Shown: positions 1 to 8,426, counted from the first letter of the stretch. The stretch is DNA of 64,000 nucleotides from Maribrevibacterium harenarium (GCF_006385675.1 NZ_VFRR01000016.1:1-64000), one strand, 5' to 3'. Translations and numbers: made by a program. Notes: generated by a model not told the origin, from the letters alone.

Positions 1-251
1 ATAGCGGGATGAGATTGATACAATCCTTATTGCCGAGAAGGCTAGAAAATGAAATGGCGCTTTAGTCTAAAATCGCCATTATTCAGGGACGACGGATTAA
101 CAAACCAACCGATCAAGAACAACAAAAGCAAAATGAGCTTGTTCTTGCCGCAGATATAGAAGCGATAGAGTTGTCGAAGACGAAGAAGTAAATTAGATCA
201 ATTTCATATTTGCGCTATAAGCTATTGCATATAGCGCAAATATATGAACAC

Positions 252-965
252 CTAATGATTTATATTTCGTGAGTAAAATGCGTGTCGCATAGAAGGAGAA
301 ACGCTTTCATTAGAATATTCTTCATCAAGACTAGAATAGTCTTCATTCCGGTAATCTCCATAATTATTTTGTCCCTCCAAGTAACCAGCCACAAAACTCC
401 TGATGTTAACCTTAATTCTTTCTTTCAAAGAGAGTGGTTTTTGATTTGAAAGATGCTTTTTATTTGAAAAATCCATTTCAGTCGAAAGCAACCACAATGC
501 AATAGGCATCATAAAGAATGCTCCAGTCATATAAGACACTATCAGCATAACAATTTGAAATGGAACCTTGATCCATTTCGGTGTTTTTTCCTTCTTAATC
601 GGTAACATCAAGAGCAATTGAATAACTCGCTTCTGAACCATCAACCAAAAGAAAATAGAAGTAAGAAGTAGAGCAGTCTTGGTATCCATCAAAACATTTG
701 TAGAGATAACCGCAACCGCTATAATAGCAAACGATATCAACCCGAACTTGCCAATCAGCTTTGAAGCGCCACTAGTAGGATGGTTCACTCTATACAGACC
801 TTGCGCCCCATAGAAAAGGGCTACCATAATGTATGTTGAGTAACGCAACTCCATTTGAAATGCTGCCAACAGCGCCGAAAAAATAACAGCCCAATAAATA
901 AGCCTTGCTGTTGTGGTTGACGCTGCCACCTTATAACTTTCTTTTAATTTAGCAATCACTGACAT
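252..965 (-). CDS. Hypothetical multi-pass membrane protein
   Basis: I do not recognise this 237-residue protein. The sequence shows four or five hydrophobic segments (about residues 22-40, 45-57, 75-95, 98-120 and 132-160), with a basic loop near 120-130 and a polar, acidic, Tyr/Asn/Ser-rich C-terminal tail from about residue 165. It has no signal peptide apart from the first membrane segment and no catalytic motif. It stands alone on the minus strand: to the left is short non-coding or degraded sequence, to the right an IS66-type transposase fragment. The DNA is AT-rich compared with most of the window, which together with the IS debris suggests acquired or rapidly changing sequence (inference). 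The ATG at the right end is the only good start. Confidence 0.6.
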   Translation of the reverse strand: MSVIAKLKESYKVAASTTTARLIYWAVIFSALLAAFQMELRYSTYIMVALFYGAQGLYRVNHPTSGASKLIGKFGLISFAIIAVAVISTNVLMDTKTALLLTSIFFWLMVQKRVIQLLLMLPIKKEKTPKWIKVPFQIVMLIVSYMTGAFFMMPIALWLLSTEMDFSNKKHLSNQKPLSLKERIKVNIRSFVAGYLEGQNNYGDYRNEDYSSLDEEYSNESVSPSMRHAFYSRNINH

Positions 966-1550
966 ACTCTAAACCCTCATATTCATTCCCATACTGCTAT
1001 TATGATAGCTCCACACTCAATCCACCAACTCTTTCCCCGAAATTTACACACCCCATACAAAGTGAACACAAAATTGTTCAATCAATTTTTTGATGTATTT
1101 TTGTACATTCTTATACTGGATGTGTGGTTATTTAATCGCCCAAGCAATGTATACATTTCTTAAATATGTCTTATTGTCAGAAATTTCCTACACGCCAGTA
1201 AGGTTTCTGCCGCTATCCCTATGGAGCGGCTAACTAATTCGGAATTGATTGTCCAACTTGGACAACTTACATCAGCATTTACAATGAAACTAATCAAATA
1301 TTTCGATATGTAACCGTTGCACAACGTTGACAAAAGTCCCATTTCAAGATCATGCGCAACAATATACGCCAAACCATCGATGGACTTACGCATATCAGTC
1401 ACACTACAGAGCAAAACCACCGGTATAGAATCAGAGAAACCAAACATAATCACCACCATAGCTAAGACGCTGTGACGGTAGATCAGGTTTCAAGTGTTAT
1501 GAAGGTGCAAGCTAAGTTTTAGATTATGTCTTTTTAAACTAGGTAATAAC
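966..1550. other. Gene-poor AT-rich stretch with IS66 debris
   Basis: Between the orphan membrane protein and the copper-protein promoter there is no intact gene. The only recognisable content is the tnpB fragment listed separately. The stretch around 1060-1160 is very AT-rich and contains no convincing open frame. Confidence 0.5.
1160..1459 (-). pseudogene. IS66-family tnpB (Orf2) fragment
   Basis: The first 40 or so residues of this 99-codon frame match the hallmark N-terminus of IS66 TnpB: a hydrophobic start followed by VTDMRKSIDGLA, the most conserved block of that family (known from IS66 elements generally). After about residue 40 the resemblance stops: the usual FCNR...K.L.W core is not there and the frame continues into unrelated sequence. 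It is therefore a truncated accessory transposase gene, not a functional element. No tnpA or intact tnpC is visible nearby. A short stretch just upstream on the same strand (about 1460-1480, with TAAGACGCTGTGACGG) could be a remnant of an IS66 terminal repeat, but this is weak. Confidence 0.65.
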
Positions 1551-1581
1551 TTGACTTAGGAGTAAGACCTAGGTTTACCCT
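1551..1581 (+). promoter_or_regulatory. MerR/CueR-type copper-responsive promoter
   Basis: A -35 TTGACT (1551-1556) and a -10 TACCCT (1576-1581) are separated by 19 bp, the over-long spacer typical of MerR-family promoters. Within it lies a 7-7-7 dyad, ACTTAGG (1554-1560) - 7 nt - CCTAGGT (1568-1574), with one mismatch, placed relative to the -35 box exactly as in the E. coli copA CueR promoter. The downstream gene encodes a copper-site protein, which supports a CueR-like regulator. No merR-type gene is in this window, so the regulator must lie elsewhere. Confidence 0.75.
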
Positions 1582-1615
1582 GATCTGATCATGTTAGCCA
1601 TCAGGAGTAAAGCCT

Positions 1616-2074
1616 ATGAAAAAAATCTCATTTTTAGCGACTGCGATGCTTGTAAGCCAGCTAACACACGCTGCAGAAGTGACACTCGATGTCTACAAGT
1701 CACCCACTTGCGGTTGTTGCACCGGTTGGGTTAAGCATATTGAAGACCAGGGAATGGTGGGGGTTGTACACCATCCAATGAATCTAACCGCGGTAAAAGA
1801 TCAGTTTGCGATTCCGGCGAATATGCGTTCCTGTCATACGGCGGTAACTAAGGATGGCTATATATTCGAAGGACACATTCCGGCGAAGTTTATTCAAGCT
1901 TTTTTAGACCAGCCACCAACTAAGGCGAAAGGTTTAATAGTGCCGGCGATGCCAGTGGGCTCACCAGGGATGGAATACAATAATCAATTCATGGCTTACA
2001 AAGTTCTGCAATTAAATCGTGATGGTAGTGTTGAAGTGTATGCTGAAGTAAATACACCGAATGGTCAGATATAA
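1616..2074 (+). CDS. DUF411 periplasmic copper protein (CopG-like)
   Basis: This 152-residue protein has a signal peptide (residues 1-20, cleavage near THAA|EV) and the DUF411 fold: CGCC at residues 32-35 followed by GW, a second Cys-His pair at C73-H74, and H87 in an EGHIPA block. In characterised CopG proteins (Vibrio, Pseudomonas) these Cys residues hold a multi-copper cluster, and the genes respond to copper; that is family knowledge. It is monocistronic here: a CueR-type promoter lies upstream, a good Shine-Dalgarno (AGGAG, about 10 nt before ATG) decides the start, and a perfect hairpin terminator follows. Role inferred: periplasmic copper binding and detoxification. Confidence 0.85.
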   Translation: MKKISFLATAMLVSQLTHAAEVTLDVYKSPTCGCCTGWVKHIEDQGMVGVVHHPMNLTAVKDQFAIPANMRSCHTAVTKDGYIFEGHIPAKFIQAFLDQPPTKAKGLIVPAMPVGSPGMEYNNQFMAYKVLQLNRDGSVEVYAEVNTPNGQI

Positions 2075-2099
2075 GCCGCAAAAATTGATCTATCTCAAT

Positions 2100-2137
2100 A
2101 ATGGCGCAAAGAGTAATCTTTGCGCCATTTTTCTTTT
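2100..2137 (+). terminator. Intrinsic terminator of DUF411 gene
   Basis: A perfect 12-bp stem (2101-2112 with 2117-2128, ATGGCGCAAAGA arms) has a GTAA loop and is followed by a T-rich tract (TTTTCTTTT). Confidence 0.85.
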
Positions 2138-2257
2138 AATTACAATAATTTATTCAATTCCATGGCTTAAATGCACATGTCGTTTTTATGACTATTGATT
2201 CATATTTTGGTCGGTATAGGCATATCAGTCATTTCTTAACTAGGTAACATCATTGGC

Positions 2258-2302
2258 GTCTGGTTTGTATACACACTATGGCAATAGTTTGTACGTCCAG
2301 AC
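2258..2302 (+). promoter_or_regulatory. Candidate operator upstream of dctP
   Basis: A perfect 8-bp palindrome TGTATACA (2266-2273) sits inside a wider imperfect repeat: GTCTGG (2258-2263) and CCAGAC (2297-2302) face each other, and GTTTGTA occurs twice in direct orientation (2263-2269 and 2287-2293). TRAP operons are often controlled by GntR-family repressors that bind GTATAC-like palindromes; that link is inference and no regulator gene is adjacent. Confidence 0.35.
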
Positions 2303-2364
2303 AACATCTGTCCTATAACCACATCAAGCAAAATGACTTGAGAAGGAACACAAAGGAACAAAAT

Positions 2365-3369
2365 ATGAGCATCCAAAAAACAATGAAAACGCTGATTGCT
2401 TCAGCGGTGACTGCAGCTTGTCTTATGAGTGCAGGCGCAAACGCACTAACTCTTCGCCTTGCTACCGATTCCGGTACTCAGGGTTCTCCAGCAGGTAATG
2501 CGCTAGAGAAATGGGGCAAATTAATTGAAGAGAAATCCGGCGGTGAGATCGAAACTCGCGTCTTCTTCCAAAACGAACTGGGTGGACAGCAAGAAGTATT
2601 CGACTTGCACGTTGCGGGTGATGTTGATGTGATGCTTAACTGGCCAATGACGTCTTACGATAAGCGTATTGGTGTAATTTACACTCCGTACATGACACTG
2701 TCTTGGGATGAAGCACTAGAAGCTTACAGCCCAGGTGGTTGGGTAAACAACATGCTAGGTGGTGTTTACCAAGATATCGGTTTGAAATTTTTCGGCCCTT
2801 GGCCAGAAGGTTTTAATGGTGTCGGTTCCCGTGGCAAATATGCCCTAAACATCAAGGATGCGGATGGTCTGAAAGTACGTACTATGACCGTATTCCCTGC
2901 ACCACAGACCATGCAGGCACTAGGCTATCAAACCGCAGCTATCGACTGGGGCGAAGTTTACACAGCGCTGCAAACCGGCGTTGTTGATGGCGAAGCCGGT
3001 AACGTAATTTACTGGGATTACGAATACTTCCGTGACTCACTAGATTACTACGTACAAACCAAACACTTCTTCATGACTGGCGTTCTATCCATGAACTTAG
3101 ACGCTTGGGAAAGCATGACTGAAGAAGAGCAAAAGATTGTTCAAGAAGCTGCGACGGAAATCATGAACGATCAGTTCAAAGCAGCAAAAGAGCAAGACGA
3201 TTTCTACATTGCCAAAGCACAAGAAGCTGGCATGAAATACTTCGAGCCAAGCGACGAGCAAATTCGTGAGTTCGCCCGCGCTGCCCGTGACAAAGTATGG
3301 CCACTCATGGACAAAGAAATTGGCTCAGAAATCATGGATGTGATTCGTAAAAACGCTTCTGAACTTTAA
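2365..3369 (+). CDS. dctP: TRAP transporter substrate-binding protein DctP
   Basis: This is a 334-residue periplasmic receptor for a TRAP transporter. A signal peptide (residues 1-27, SAGANA|LT) precedes the mature chain. R172 in GLKVRTM corresponds to the conserved substrate-carboxylate-binding arginine, and the block YTALQTGVVDGEAGN is the family signature. I chose the ATG at 2365 because it starts a proper signal peptide and has an AAGGA Shine-Dalgarno; an in-frame ATG 29 codons upstream would put a polar stretch before the signal peptide. The substrate is not predictable beyond a probable organic acid. A terminator-like hairpin separates it from the permease genes, which would favour higher expression of the receptor. 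Confidence 0.9.
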   Translation: MSIQKTMKTLIASAVTAACLMSAGANALTLRLATDSGTQGSPAGNALEKWGKLIEEKSGGEIETRVFFQNELGGQQEVFDLHVAGDVDVMLNWPMTSYDKRIGVIYTPYMTLSWDEALEAYSPGGWVNNMLGGVYQDIGLKFFGPWPEGFNGVGSRGKYALNIKDADGLKVRTMTVFPAPQTMQALGYQTAAIDWGEVYTALQTGVVDGEAGNVIYWDYEYFRDSLDYYVQTKHFFMTGVLSMNLDAWESMTEEEQKIVQEAATEIMNDQFKAAKEQDDFYIAKAQEAGMKYFEPSDEQIREFARAARDKVWPLMDKEIGSEIMDVIRKNASEL

Positions 3370-3392
3370 GCTTTTCCAATCTGTTCTACCTC

Positions 3393-3422
3393 AACCAGCC
3401 CGCTATGCGGGCTGGTTTTTTT
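3393..3422 (+). terminator. Intrinsic terminator/attenuator between dctP and dctQ
   Basis: An 11-bp perfect GC-rich stem (3393-3403 with 3407-3417) with a TAT loop runs into TTTTTT. Because dctQ and dctM follow in the same direction with no clear promoter, it probably acts as a partial terminator lowering permease expression. Confidence 0.8.
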
Positions 3423-3439
3423 ACTAGGCTGGGTGAAAT

Positions 3440-3946
3440 ATGATCAGCAATTTTTTCTCTGCTCTTGATCGTCGTGTCGGCTGGGTGCTCGAAGCCGCTG
3501 CGTTCTTATCAAGTATTTTGGTAGTGGGCTTGATGCTATTTTTGGTACTGGCGCGCTATGTTTTTGGGTGGTCAATTGTAGGACTACTCGAACTCATCAT
3601 GCTGTTCGGCATGTGGCTATATATGCTCGGTGGATTGATCGCGAGTCGTCGTAATGAACATTTGGTGGTGGACTTCATTGAGTTGCAGATCACCGATGCC
3701 CGTATTCAACGAATCCATAAAGGATTAATTGCCTTGATTACGTTTGTAATTTGCATTTTCTTCGTCGTATTAGCCTACCGAATGTTGGCGTGGGGAATAC
3801 GACGTCCTCAGTCCACTCCAGGTATGGGGATTCCTCTATGGTTACCGCAGGCATCTATTATGCTAGCGGCGATTGGTTGTACTTGTTACGCCTTACGTGA
3901 CTTTATTCAAGCCTTTTCCGGCAAAATTAAGCAGGAGGAAATCTAA
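3440..3946 (+). CDS. dctQ: TRAP transporter small permease DctQ
   Basis: This 168-residue protein has the four transmembrane segments expected of DctQ (about residues 20-43, 50-70, 92-113 and 130-150). It includes the family pattern RYVFGWSIVGLLELIMLFGMW around residues 32-52 and RRNEHLVVDF after the second segment. DctQ forms the membrane complex with DctM, the carrier. Its stop codon directly abuts the dctM ATG, and the AGGAGG ribosome-binding site of dctM lies inside its last codons, so the two are translationally coupled. Confidence 0.88.
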   Translation: MISNFFSALDRRVGWVLEAAAFLSSILVVGLMLFLVLARYVFGWSIVGLLELIMLFGMWLYMLGGLIASRRNEHLVVDFIELQITDARIQRIHKGLIALITFVICIFFVVLAYRMLAWGIRRPQSTPGMGIPLWLPQASIMLAAIGCTCYALRDFIQAFSGKIKQEEI

Positions 3947-5242
3947 ATGGATGGTTTTATTGCTATCGGCCTGCTAATGCTGCTGATGATTATCGGTGTA
4001 CCGGTTGCTTGGTCGTTCGCTGGTGTGTTGGCCTATCTCGTATATGCCTACGACGCAAACCTTAATACTCTGATGTTGCAAGGTTACCGCAGTTTGGATT
4101 CGGTTATTCTTATCGCTTTGCCGCTTTTTGTGTTAACTGGCTACTTGATGCAAAGCGGTGGTATCGCGAAACGCTTGGTGGACTTTATCGAGGTTATGAT
4201 CGGTAAACGGCGTGGTGGTATGGGCGCTTCCATGGTGGTGGCATCCGGTATCTTTGGGGCTATCGCTGGTACCGCAACGGCAGCGGTAGCCTCCATCGGT
4301 ACTATTATGATCGGGCCATTGGAGCAACGTGGTTATCCCCGCGGTTATTCCTCTGCCTTGCTCGGCATCTCTTCCTTGCTGGGTATTTTGATCCCGCCTT
4401 CCATTACTATGATTCTATTCGCCGTGGTGACGCGTCAGTCTGTGGCGGCTTGTTTTGCCGCGTCAGTTGGACCAGCACTGCTGCTAATTATCGGTCTTAT
4501 TATCGCCAACCGCTTTAGCGTTGGGCGTTTTTTTGATGAGATCAGTACCGCAGCGAATAATGGCGCACAGCAGGTAAAGAAAGGTCGCGCAACCTTACGT
4601 GCGATTCCGGCTCTTTCTTTACCTGTCATCATCTTGGGTGGTATCTACGGTGGTGTATTTACACCAACAGAAGCGGCGGCGGTGGCGGCTTTTGCGGCAA
4701 TGATCATCGGCTTCTTTATCTATAGAGACCTGACGTTGCGTACGTTTAGCCGCAGTGTGATCGCAGCAGCTGAAACAACCGGTACGGTGATTCTGATTCT
4801 GCTGTTTAGCTTTATGATTGGCCGGATCTTGGCAATGGAGCGTATCCCTCAGGATCTGACTCAGCTGGTCAGCACATTGATCGAGAATCCGTTGCTTATT
4901 CTGATCGCGGTAAACGTGTTCTTAATCCTTGCCGGTATGATCATGGATGACGTGTCTGTCACTGTGGTAGTAGCGCCTTTATTCCTACCCTTGATGGTGG
5001 CAAACGGGGTACACCCCGTACACTTTGCGTCAATCGTGGCATGTTCGGTGGTTATTGGTGCAAACAGTCCTCCGGTGGCGCCTATCTTGTATATGGCCTG
5101 TCGTATTGGACAAGTATCGATTCACCGTACGGTGGTGCCTGCCCTTGCGCTAATGGGCTTTGTTGGCATCCCAGTCATGATGATTACTACCTTTGTACCA
5201 GAGTTATCTTTGTTCCTACCGCGACTACTTGGTTTTGTCTAA
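3947..5242 (+). CDS. dctM: TRAP transporter large permease DctM
   Basis: The 431-residue protein is the ion-coupled carrier subunit of the TRAP transporter. It is hydrophobic throughout (about 11-12 segments) and carries DctM-family blocks: ALPLFVLTGYLMQSGGIAKR, ASGIFGAIAGTATAAVASIG, and ILIPPSITMI, with GVFTPTEAAAVAAF in the second half. Length is as expected for the family. It begins immediately after the dctQ stop with a strong AGGAGG site. A bidirectional terminator follows. Confidence 0.92.
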   Translation: MDGFIAIGLLMLLMIIGVPVAWSFAGVLAYLVYAYDANLNTLMLQGYRSLDSVILIALPLFVLTGYLMQSGGIAKRLVDFIEVMIGKRRGGMGASMVVASGIFGAIAGTATAAVASIGTIMIGPLEQRGYPRGYSSALLGISSLLGILIPPSITMILFAVVTRQSVAACFAASVGPALLLIIGLIIANRFSVGRFFDEISTAANNGAQQVKKGRATLRAIPALSLPVIILGGIYGGVFTPTEAAAVAAFAAMIIGFFIYRDLTLRTFSRSVIAAAETTGTVILILLFSFMIGRILAMERIPQDLTQLVSTLIENPLLILIAVNVFLILAGMIMDDVSVTVVVAPLFLPLMVANGVHPVHFASIVACSVVIGANSPPVAPILYMACRIGQVSIHRTVVPALALMGFVGIPVMMITTFVPELSLFLPRLLGFV

Positions 5243-5252
5243 GTGATGTCAC

Positions 5253-5284
5253 ATGAAAAGAGCAGCGAGGGCTGCTCTTTTCAT
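5253..5284. terminator. Bidirectional terminator between dctM and DUF2721 gene
   Basis: A 14-bp perfect stem (5253-5266 with 5271-5284) has a GAGG loop. The A-rich left arm and T-rich right arm let it serve both converging genes. Confidence 0.75.
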
Positions 5285-5290
5285 TCTAGC

Positions 5291-5692
5291 TTACTTCTTG
5301 TTGGTTGGTGTTTTGCTATAAAAGGTTTGGATATGCACATCGAGTGCATCACAGGAAATATTGATTTCCCGAACCGATAAAAATAGGGAATACAATAAGC
5401 ACCCCAGACTTGCGGCAAATATATAGCTTCCAACCTGCTCGTATTCCCAATACAGGGCCAGCATTGAAACCACGCATAAAAAGAAGCTAATGACGCCCAC
5501 TTCCTGCATGCGTCGAATAAGGTAAATACGTTTGCGTAAATTATCGATTTGTTTTTGTACTGCCTCGTTGCTGTGATCGGGGTTAAAATGCCGGATCAAG
5601 GAAGCTAAGGTCACAAAGCGGTTAGTGTAGGCTAACAGCAATAGGGATACGGCTGGGAACAACATCGCTGGTGTGGTCAGGGAAATGGTCAT
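5291..5692 (-). CDS. DUF2721 family membrane protein
   Basis: This is a small inner-membrane protein (133 residues from the ATG) matching the DUF2721 family: the N-terminal LTTPAMLFPAVSLLLLAYTN block, a basic middle (RKRIYLIRRMQ) and two further membrane segments (about residues 70-87 and 92-110), with a soluble tail. The function of the family is unknown. A TTG start four codons further upstream (5704) is possible; neither start has a strong ribosome-binding site. The gene stands alone and converges on the TRAP operon. Confidence 0.8.
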   Translation of the reverse strand: MTISLTTPAMLFPAVSLLLLAYTNRFVTLASLIRHFNPDHSNEAVQKQIDNLRKRIYLIRRMQEVGVISFFLCVVSMLALYWEYEQVGSYIFAASLGCLLYSLFLSVREINISCDALDVHIQTFYSKTPTNKK

Positions 5693-5754
5693 ACAGTCTG
5701 CCAAGAAGTCACTAAAGCCCTATCTTCTGGGATACTAGTAATAATTTCAACCAG

Positions 5755-6663
5755 CTATAGAACTCTACTCTTAGGTTGGCGACGGTGTTTTCGAAGCTGG
5801 CCTATTGAGCTTGCAATTAAAATGATTAAAGCACACCAAATTAGCGCGAAAGTCACTAATTTAGCTTCTTGTAGTGGTTCACCATAGACGTATACCGCGA
5901 GCAGGAACATGGCGCTTGGCCCGATATATTGGAAAAAACCTAAGGTCACGAGGCTGACTCGGTTAGCCGCCGCTGCAAAACACATTAAAGGTACCATGGT
6001 GACTGGGCCGGCAGCCATTAGTAGTAACCAATCCGTGATGTCGCTGGTTTGAAACTGGCCAATAGGGCTGCCAAACCAGACCAAAAAGCCTAGTGCAAAT
6101 GGCATTAGTGCCGTGGTTTCCACCGCCATCCCAGTAAAACTGTCTACCCCTACTTTTTTTCGCAGCAAGCCGTAGAAACCGAAGCTAAATGCCAAAATCA
6201 GTGCCACCCAAGGTAAGCTCCCAAACTGGTAAACTTCAAACGCCACAGCTGCCAAACATAGTAGGGCGGCCCAGCGTTTGGGACGATCTAGCTTGTCTTG
6301 GAAGAAAAACATGCCTAGGACGATGCTCACTAACGGGTTGATGTAGTACCCGAGGCTAGCACTCAAAAGCTGATTGTTATTAATCGCCCAAATAAAAGTC
6401 CCCCAGTTTGCTGCGATTAATAACGCCGAGCTAATTAAAATCAGTAAGGTGCGTGGGTTGGTGACGGCGCGTAATAGTTGCGCTCCTTTACCCATAGCGG
6501 CGATGAGAAGCAGTACAATTAAGCAAGACCATAAAATGCGATGGGCTAAAATTTCTGGTGCGGGAACCTCACTGAGTAGTTTGAAATACATCGGAGCTAT
6601 CGCCCAGATAATATAGGCACTCAGCCCTAGTGCATAACCGGTTCGTTGGTCGTTGGTGTCCAT
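5755..6663 (-). CDS. rarD: RarD-type EamA family transporter
   Basis: The 302-residue protein has ten predicted membrane segments and the RarD signature at the start (GYALGLSAYIIWAIAPMYFK), with AHRILWS and the NNQLLSASLGYYINPL block, so it belongs to the RarD branch of the DMT/EamA superfamily. The substrate is unknown; the historic chloramphenicol-sensitivity link is not a secure function. I chose the ATG at 6663 because a GAGAGG ribosome-binding site lies 7 nt upstream; an ATG 11 codons earlier has none and adds a polar tail. Confidence 0.88.
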   Translation of the reverse strand: MDTNDQRTGYALGLSAYIIWAIAPMYFKLLSEVPAPEILAHRILWSCLIVLLLIAAMGKGAQLLRAVTNPRTLLILISSALLIAANWGTFIWAINNNQLLSASLGYYINPLVSIVLGMFFFQDKLDRPKRWAALLCLAAVAFEVYQFGSLPWVALILAFSFGFYGLLRKKVGVDSFTGMAVETTALMPFALGFLVWFGSPIGQFQTSDITDWLLLMAAGPVTMVPLMCFAAAANRVSLVTLGFFQYIGPSAMFLLAVYVYGEPLQEAKLVTFALIWCALIILIASSIGQLRKHRRQPKSRVL

Positions 6664-6800
6664 ATATGCCTCTCGGTTATGGGGAAATCTGTTCATCTGG
6701 TCAGCTAAGTCGCAAGGCGTTCGACTATATACCGAAATGTTCGCCCATCTCTAGTACTTTCATGGCATACTAAGAATATATAAACGATAGGGTAAAGAAA

Positions 6801-7364
6801 GTGGCAAGAGGTAGACCAAGTAAGCGGGCAGAAATAGCAGATGTTGCCGCGACATTGTTCTGTGAGAGTGGGTATCAAGGTACCAGTATCGATCAAGTAG
6901 TGCTTGCTGCCGGCGTCTCTAAACCTACGGTATATAGTAATTTTCCATCAAAATTACTGTTGTGGCAGGATGTATTAACCAGCCTGATAGAGAAGACGGA
7001 AGCGGAGCTGGCGACACTTCAAACGCAGTTAAGCGGACACCATAACTACACTGAGGCCATGCTTTATGTCGGTCAGTGGTGGAGCGAAAATAGCTTGCGT
7101 ATGTGCGCCTACCGCATCCACATAGGTGAGTCCCATAAGCTGTCTGGAGAAGTGCAACGCTACTTCCAACAGTTGGATGGACTACTGACGCAGGTATTCT
7201 CCAGTGTCGCAGAAGGCTATAAAGTGGAGACCTTGAGCCATCAAATCATTGTCTCCTTGGTAAGGGAGTCATATCTGTTAGACCGTCTCTCTGGTACAAA
7301 CAATAGATCAAAGGAGACGCTTAAGGCGCAAATTCAGCAAGTGTTATGCCGCTTTGAACGCTAA
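6801..7364 (+). CDS. TetR family transcriptional regulator
   Basis: This 187-residue protein has an N-terminal TetR helix-turn-helix (about residues 10-55: ADVAATLFCESGYQGTSIDQ then AAGVSKPTVYSNFPSK) and a variable all-helical ligand domain with no recognisable specificity. It starts with GTG, followed by the typical ARGRPSK basic leader. It is divergent from rarD, with about 140 bp between the two starts, and lies just upstream of the oxaloacetate decarboxylase-like gene, so either may be its target (inference). Confidence 0.85.
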   Translation: MARGRPSKRAEIADVAATLFCESGYQGTSIDQVVLAAGVSKPTVYSNFPSKLLLWQDVLTSLIEKTEAELATLQTQLSGHHNYTEAMLYVGQWWSENSLRMCAYRIHIGESHKLSGEVQRYFQQLDGLLTQVFSSVAEGYKVETLSHQIIVSLVRESYLLDRLSGTNNRSKETLKAQIQQVLCRFER

Positions 7365-7546
7365 CTGTGTCGGTATTGGTGTGGTAAATTTCTAACATAA
7401 TTGTGGGTAATGGTTTTTCCTTGGTCTTACCAATCTCGGCGTCTGACCAAGCGGTTTGAAATTCGTTAAAATTTGTCTTCAGAATCAGCGGGCCATTGTT
7501 ACCGACAATCATCGGTACAGGCTCGGCACAACTTTTGGAGCAATAC

Positions 7547-8410
7547 ATGGCAACCCCTTCCCAGCATGATCTTCGTAAAGATTTTCGCGACCTATTAGCA
7601 AGCAACCAATGTTATTACACCGCATCCACCTTTGACCCCATGTCAGCAAGGATCGCTGCGGATTTAGGGTTCGAAGTGGGAATTTTAGGGGGCTCCGTGG
7701 CATCCTTGCAGGTGTTGGCGGCACCGGACTTTGCTTTAATCACCTTGAGCGAATTTGTTGAGCAAGCGACCCGTATTGGTCGTGTTGCTCGCTTGCCTAT
7801 CATTGCTGATGCTGACCATGGCTATGGTAATGCGCTAAATGTCATGCGTACTATTGTGGAGCTAGAGCGTGCGGGCGTAGCGGCTCTTACTATCGAAGAC
7901 ACATTATTACCTGCAAAATACGGCCATAAGTCTACCGACTTAATCCCTCTCGAAGAGGCGGTGGGTAAGATTGAAGCCGCACTGGAAGCACGGATTGACC
8001 CCACCATGAGTATTATTGCCCGTACGAACGCAGGGCAACTTACGATTGAAGAAACCATTGAGCGAGTAAAAGCCTACGAGGCAGCAGGGGCCGATGGGGT
8101 CTGTATGGTGGGTATCGAAGATTTTGACCACCTAGAAGCCATTAGTCAGCATGTGACGGTGCCATTGATGTTGGTCGCTTATGGTAACCCTGCATTAGCG
8201 GATCGGGATCGTCTTGCGAGAAATGGCGTTCGTATTGTAGTAAACGGTCACGCCGCTTACTTCGCCGCTATTAAAGCCACCTACGATTGCTTGCGTGAAC
8301 AACGGGGTATTGCCGAAGGGAAATTGTCTGCCTCTGAATTATCGGAGAAATACTCGACCCTGGATGAAAGTCGCGAGTTTGCCCGCCGCTTTATGGATGT
8401 AAAAGAATAG
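7547..8410 (+). CDS. Oxaloacetate decarboxylase (PEP mutase/ICL superfamily)
   Basis: The 287-residue TIM-barrel protein closely resembles Pseudomonas aeruginosa PA4872, a characterised metal-dependent oxaloacetate decarboxylase: long shared blocks include [35 protein letters not shown] and [17 protein letters not shown]. The metal ligands are expected at D88/D90 in ADADHG. The catalytic Cys loop (KKCGH) of isocitrate and methylisocitrate lyases is absent, the corresponding place reading [10 protein letters not shown], which excludes a lyase of that type. The ATG at 7547 was chosen for its GGAG 8 nt upstream; a TTG further up lacks family support. It would convert oxaloacetate to pyruvate and CO2 in the cytoplasm. 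Confidence 0.85.
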   Translation: MATPSQHDLRKDFRDLLASNQCYYTASTFDPMSARIAADLGFEVGILGGSVASLQVLAAPDFALITLSEFVEQATRIGRVARLPIIADADHGYGNALNVMRTIVELERAGVAALTIEDTLLPAKYGHKSTDLIPLEEAVGKIEAALEARIDPTMSIIARTNAGQLTIEETIERVKAYEAAGADGVCMVGIEDFDHLEAISQHVTVPLMLVAYGNPALADRDRLARNGVRIVVNGHAAYFAAIKATYDCLREQRGIAEGKLSASELSEKYSTLDESREFARRFMDVKE

Positions 8411-8426
8411 CGATTAAGGCATAAAA

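Noticed and set aside
1-251. Possible coding remnant at the left edge (frame reading IIQGRRINKPTDQEQQ up to a stop near 191)
   Set aside because: Stops interrupt all frames and I recognise no family; it could be the end of a gene lying outside the window or degraded IS sequence, and I cannot decide.
5041-5256. 71-codon frame overlapping the end of dctM
   Set aside because: Out-of-frame shadow of a conserved permease gene.
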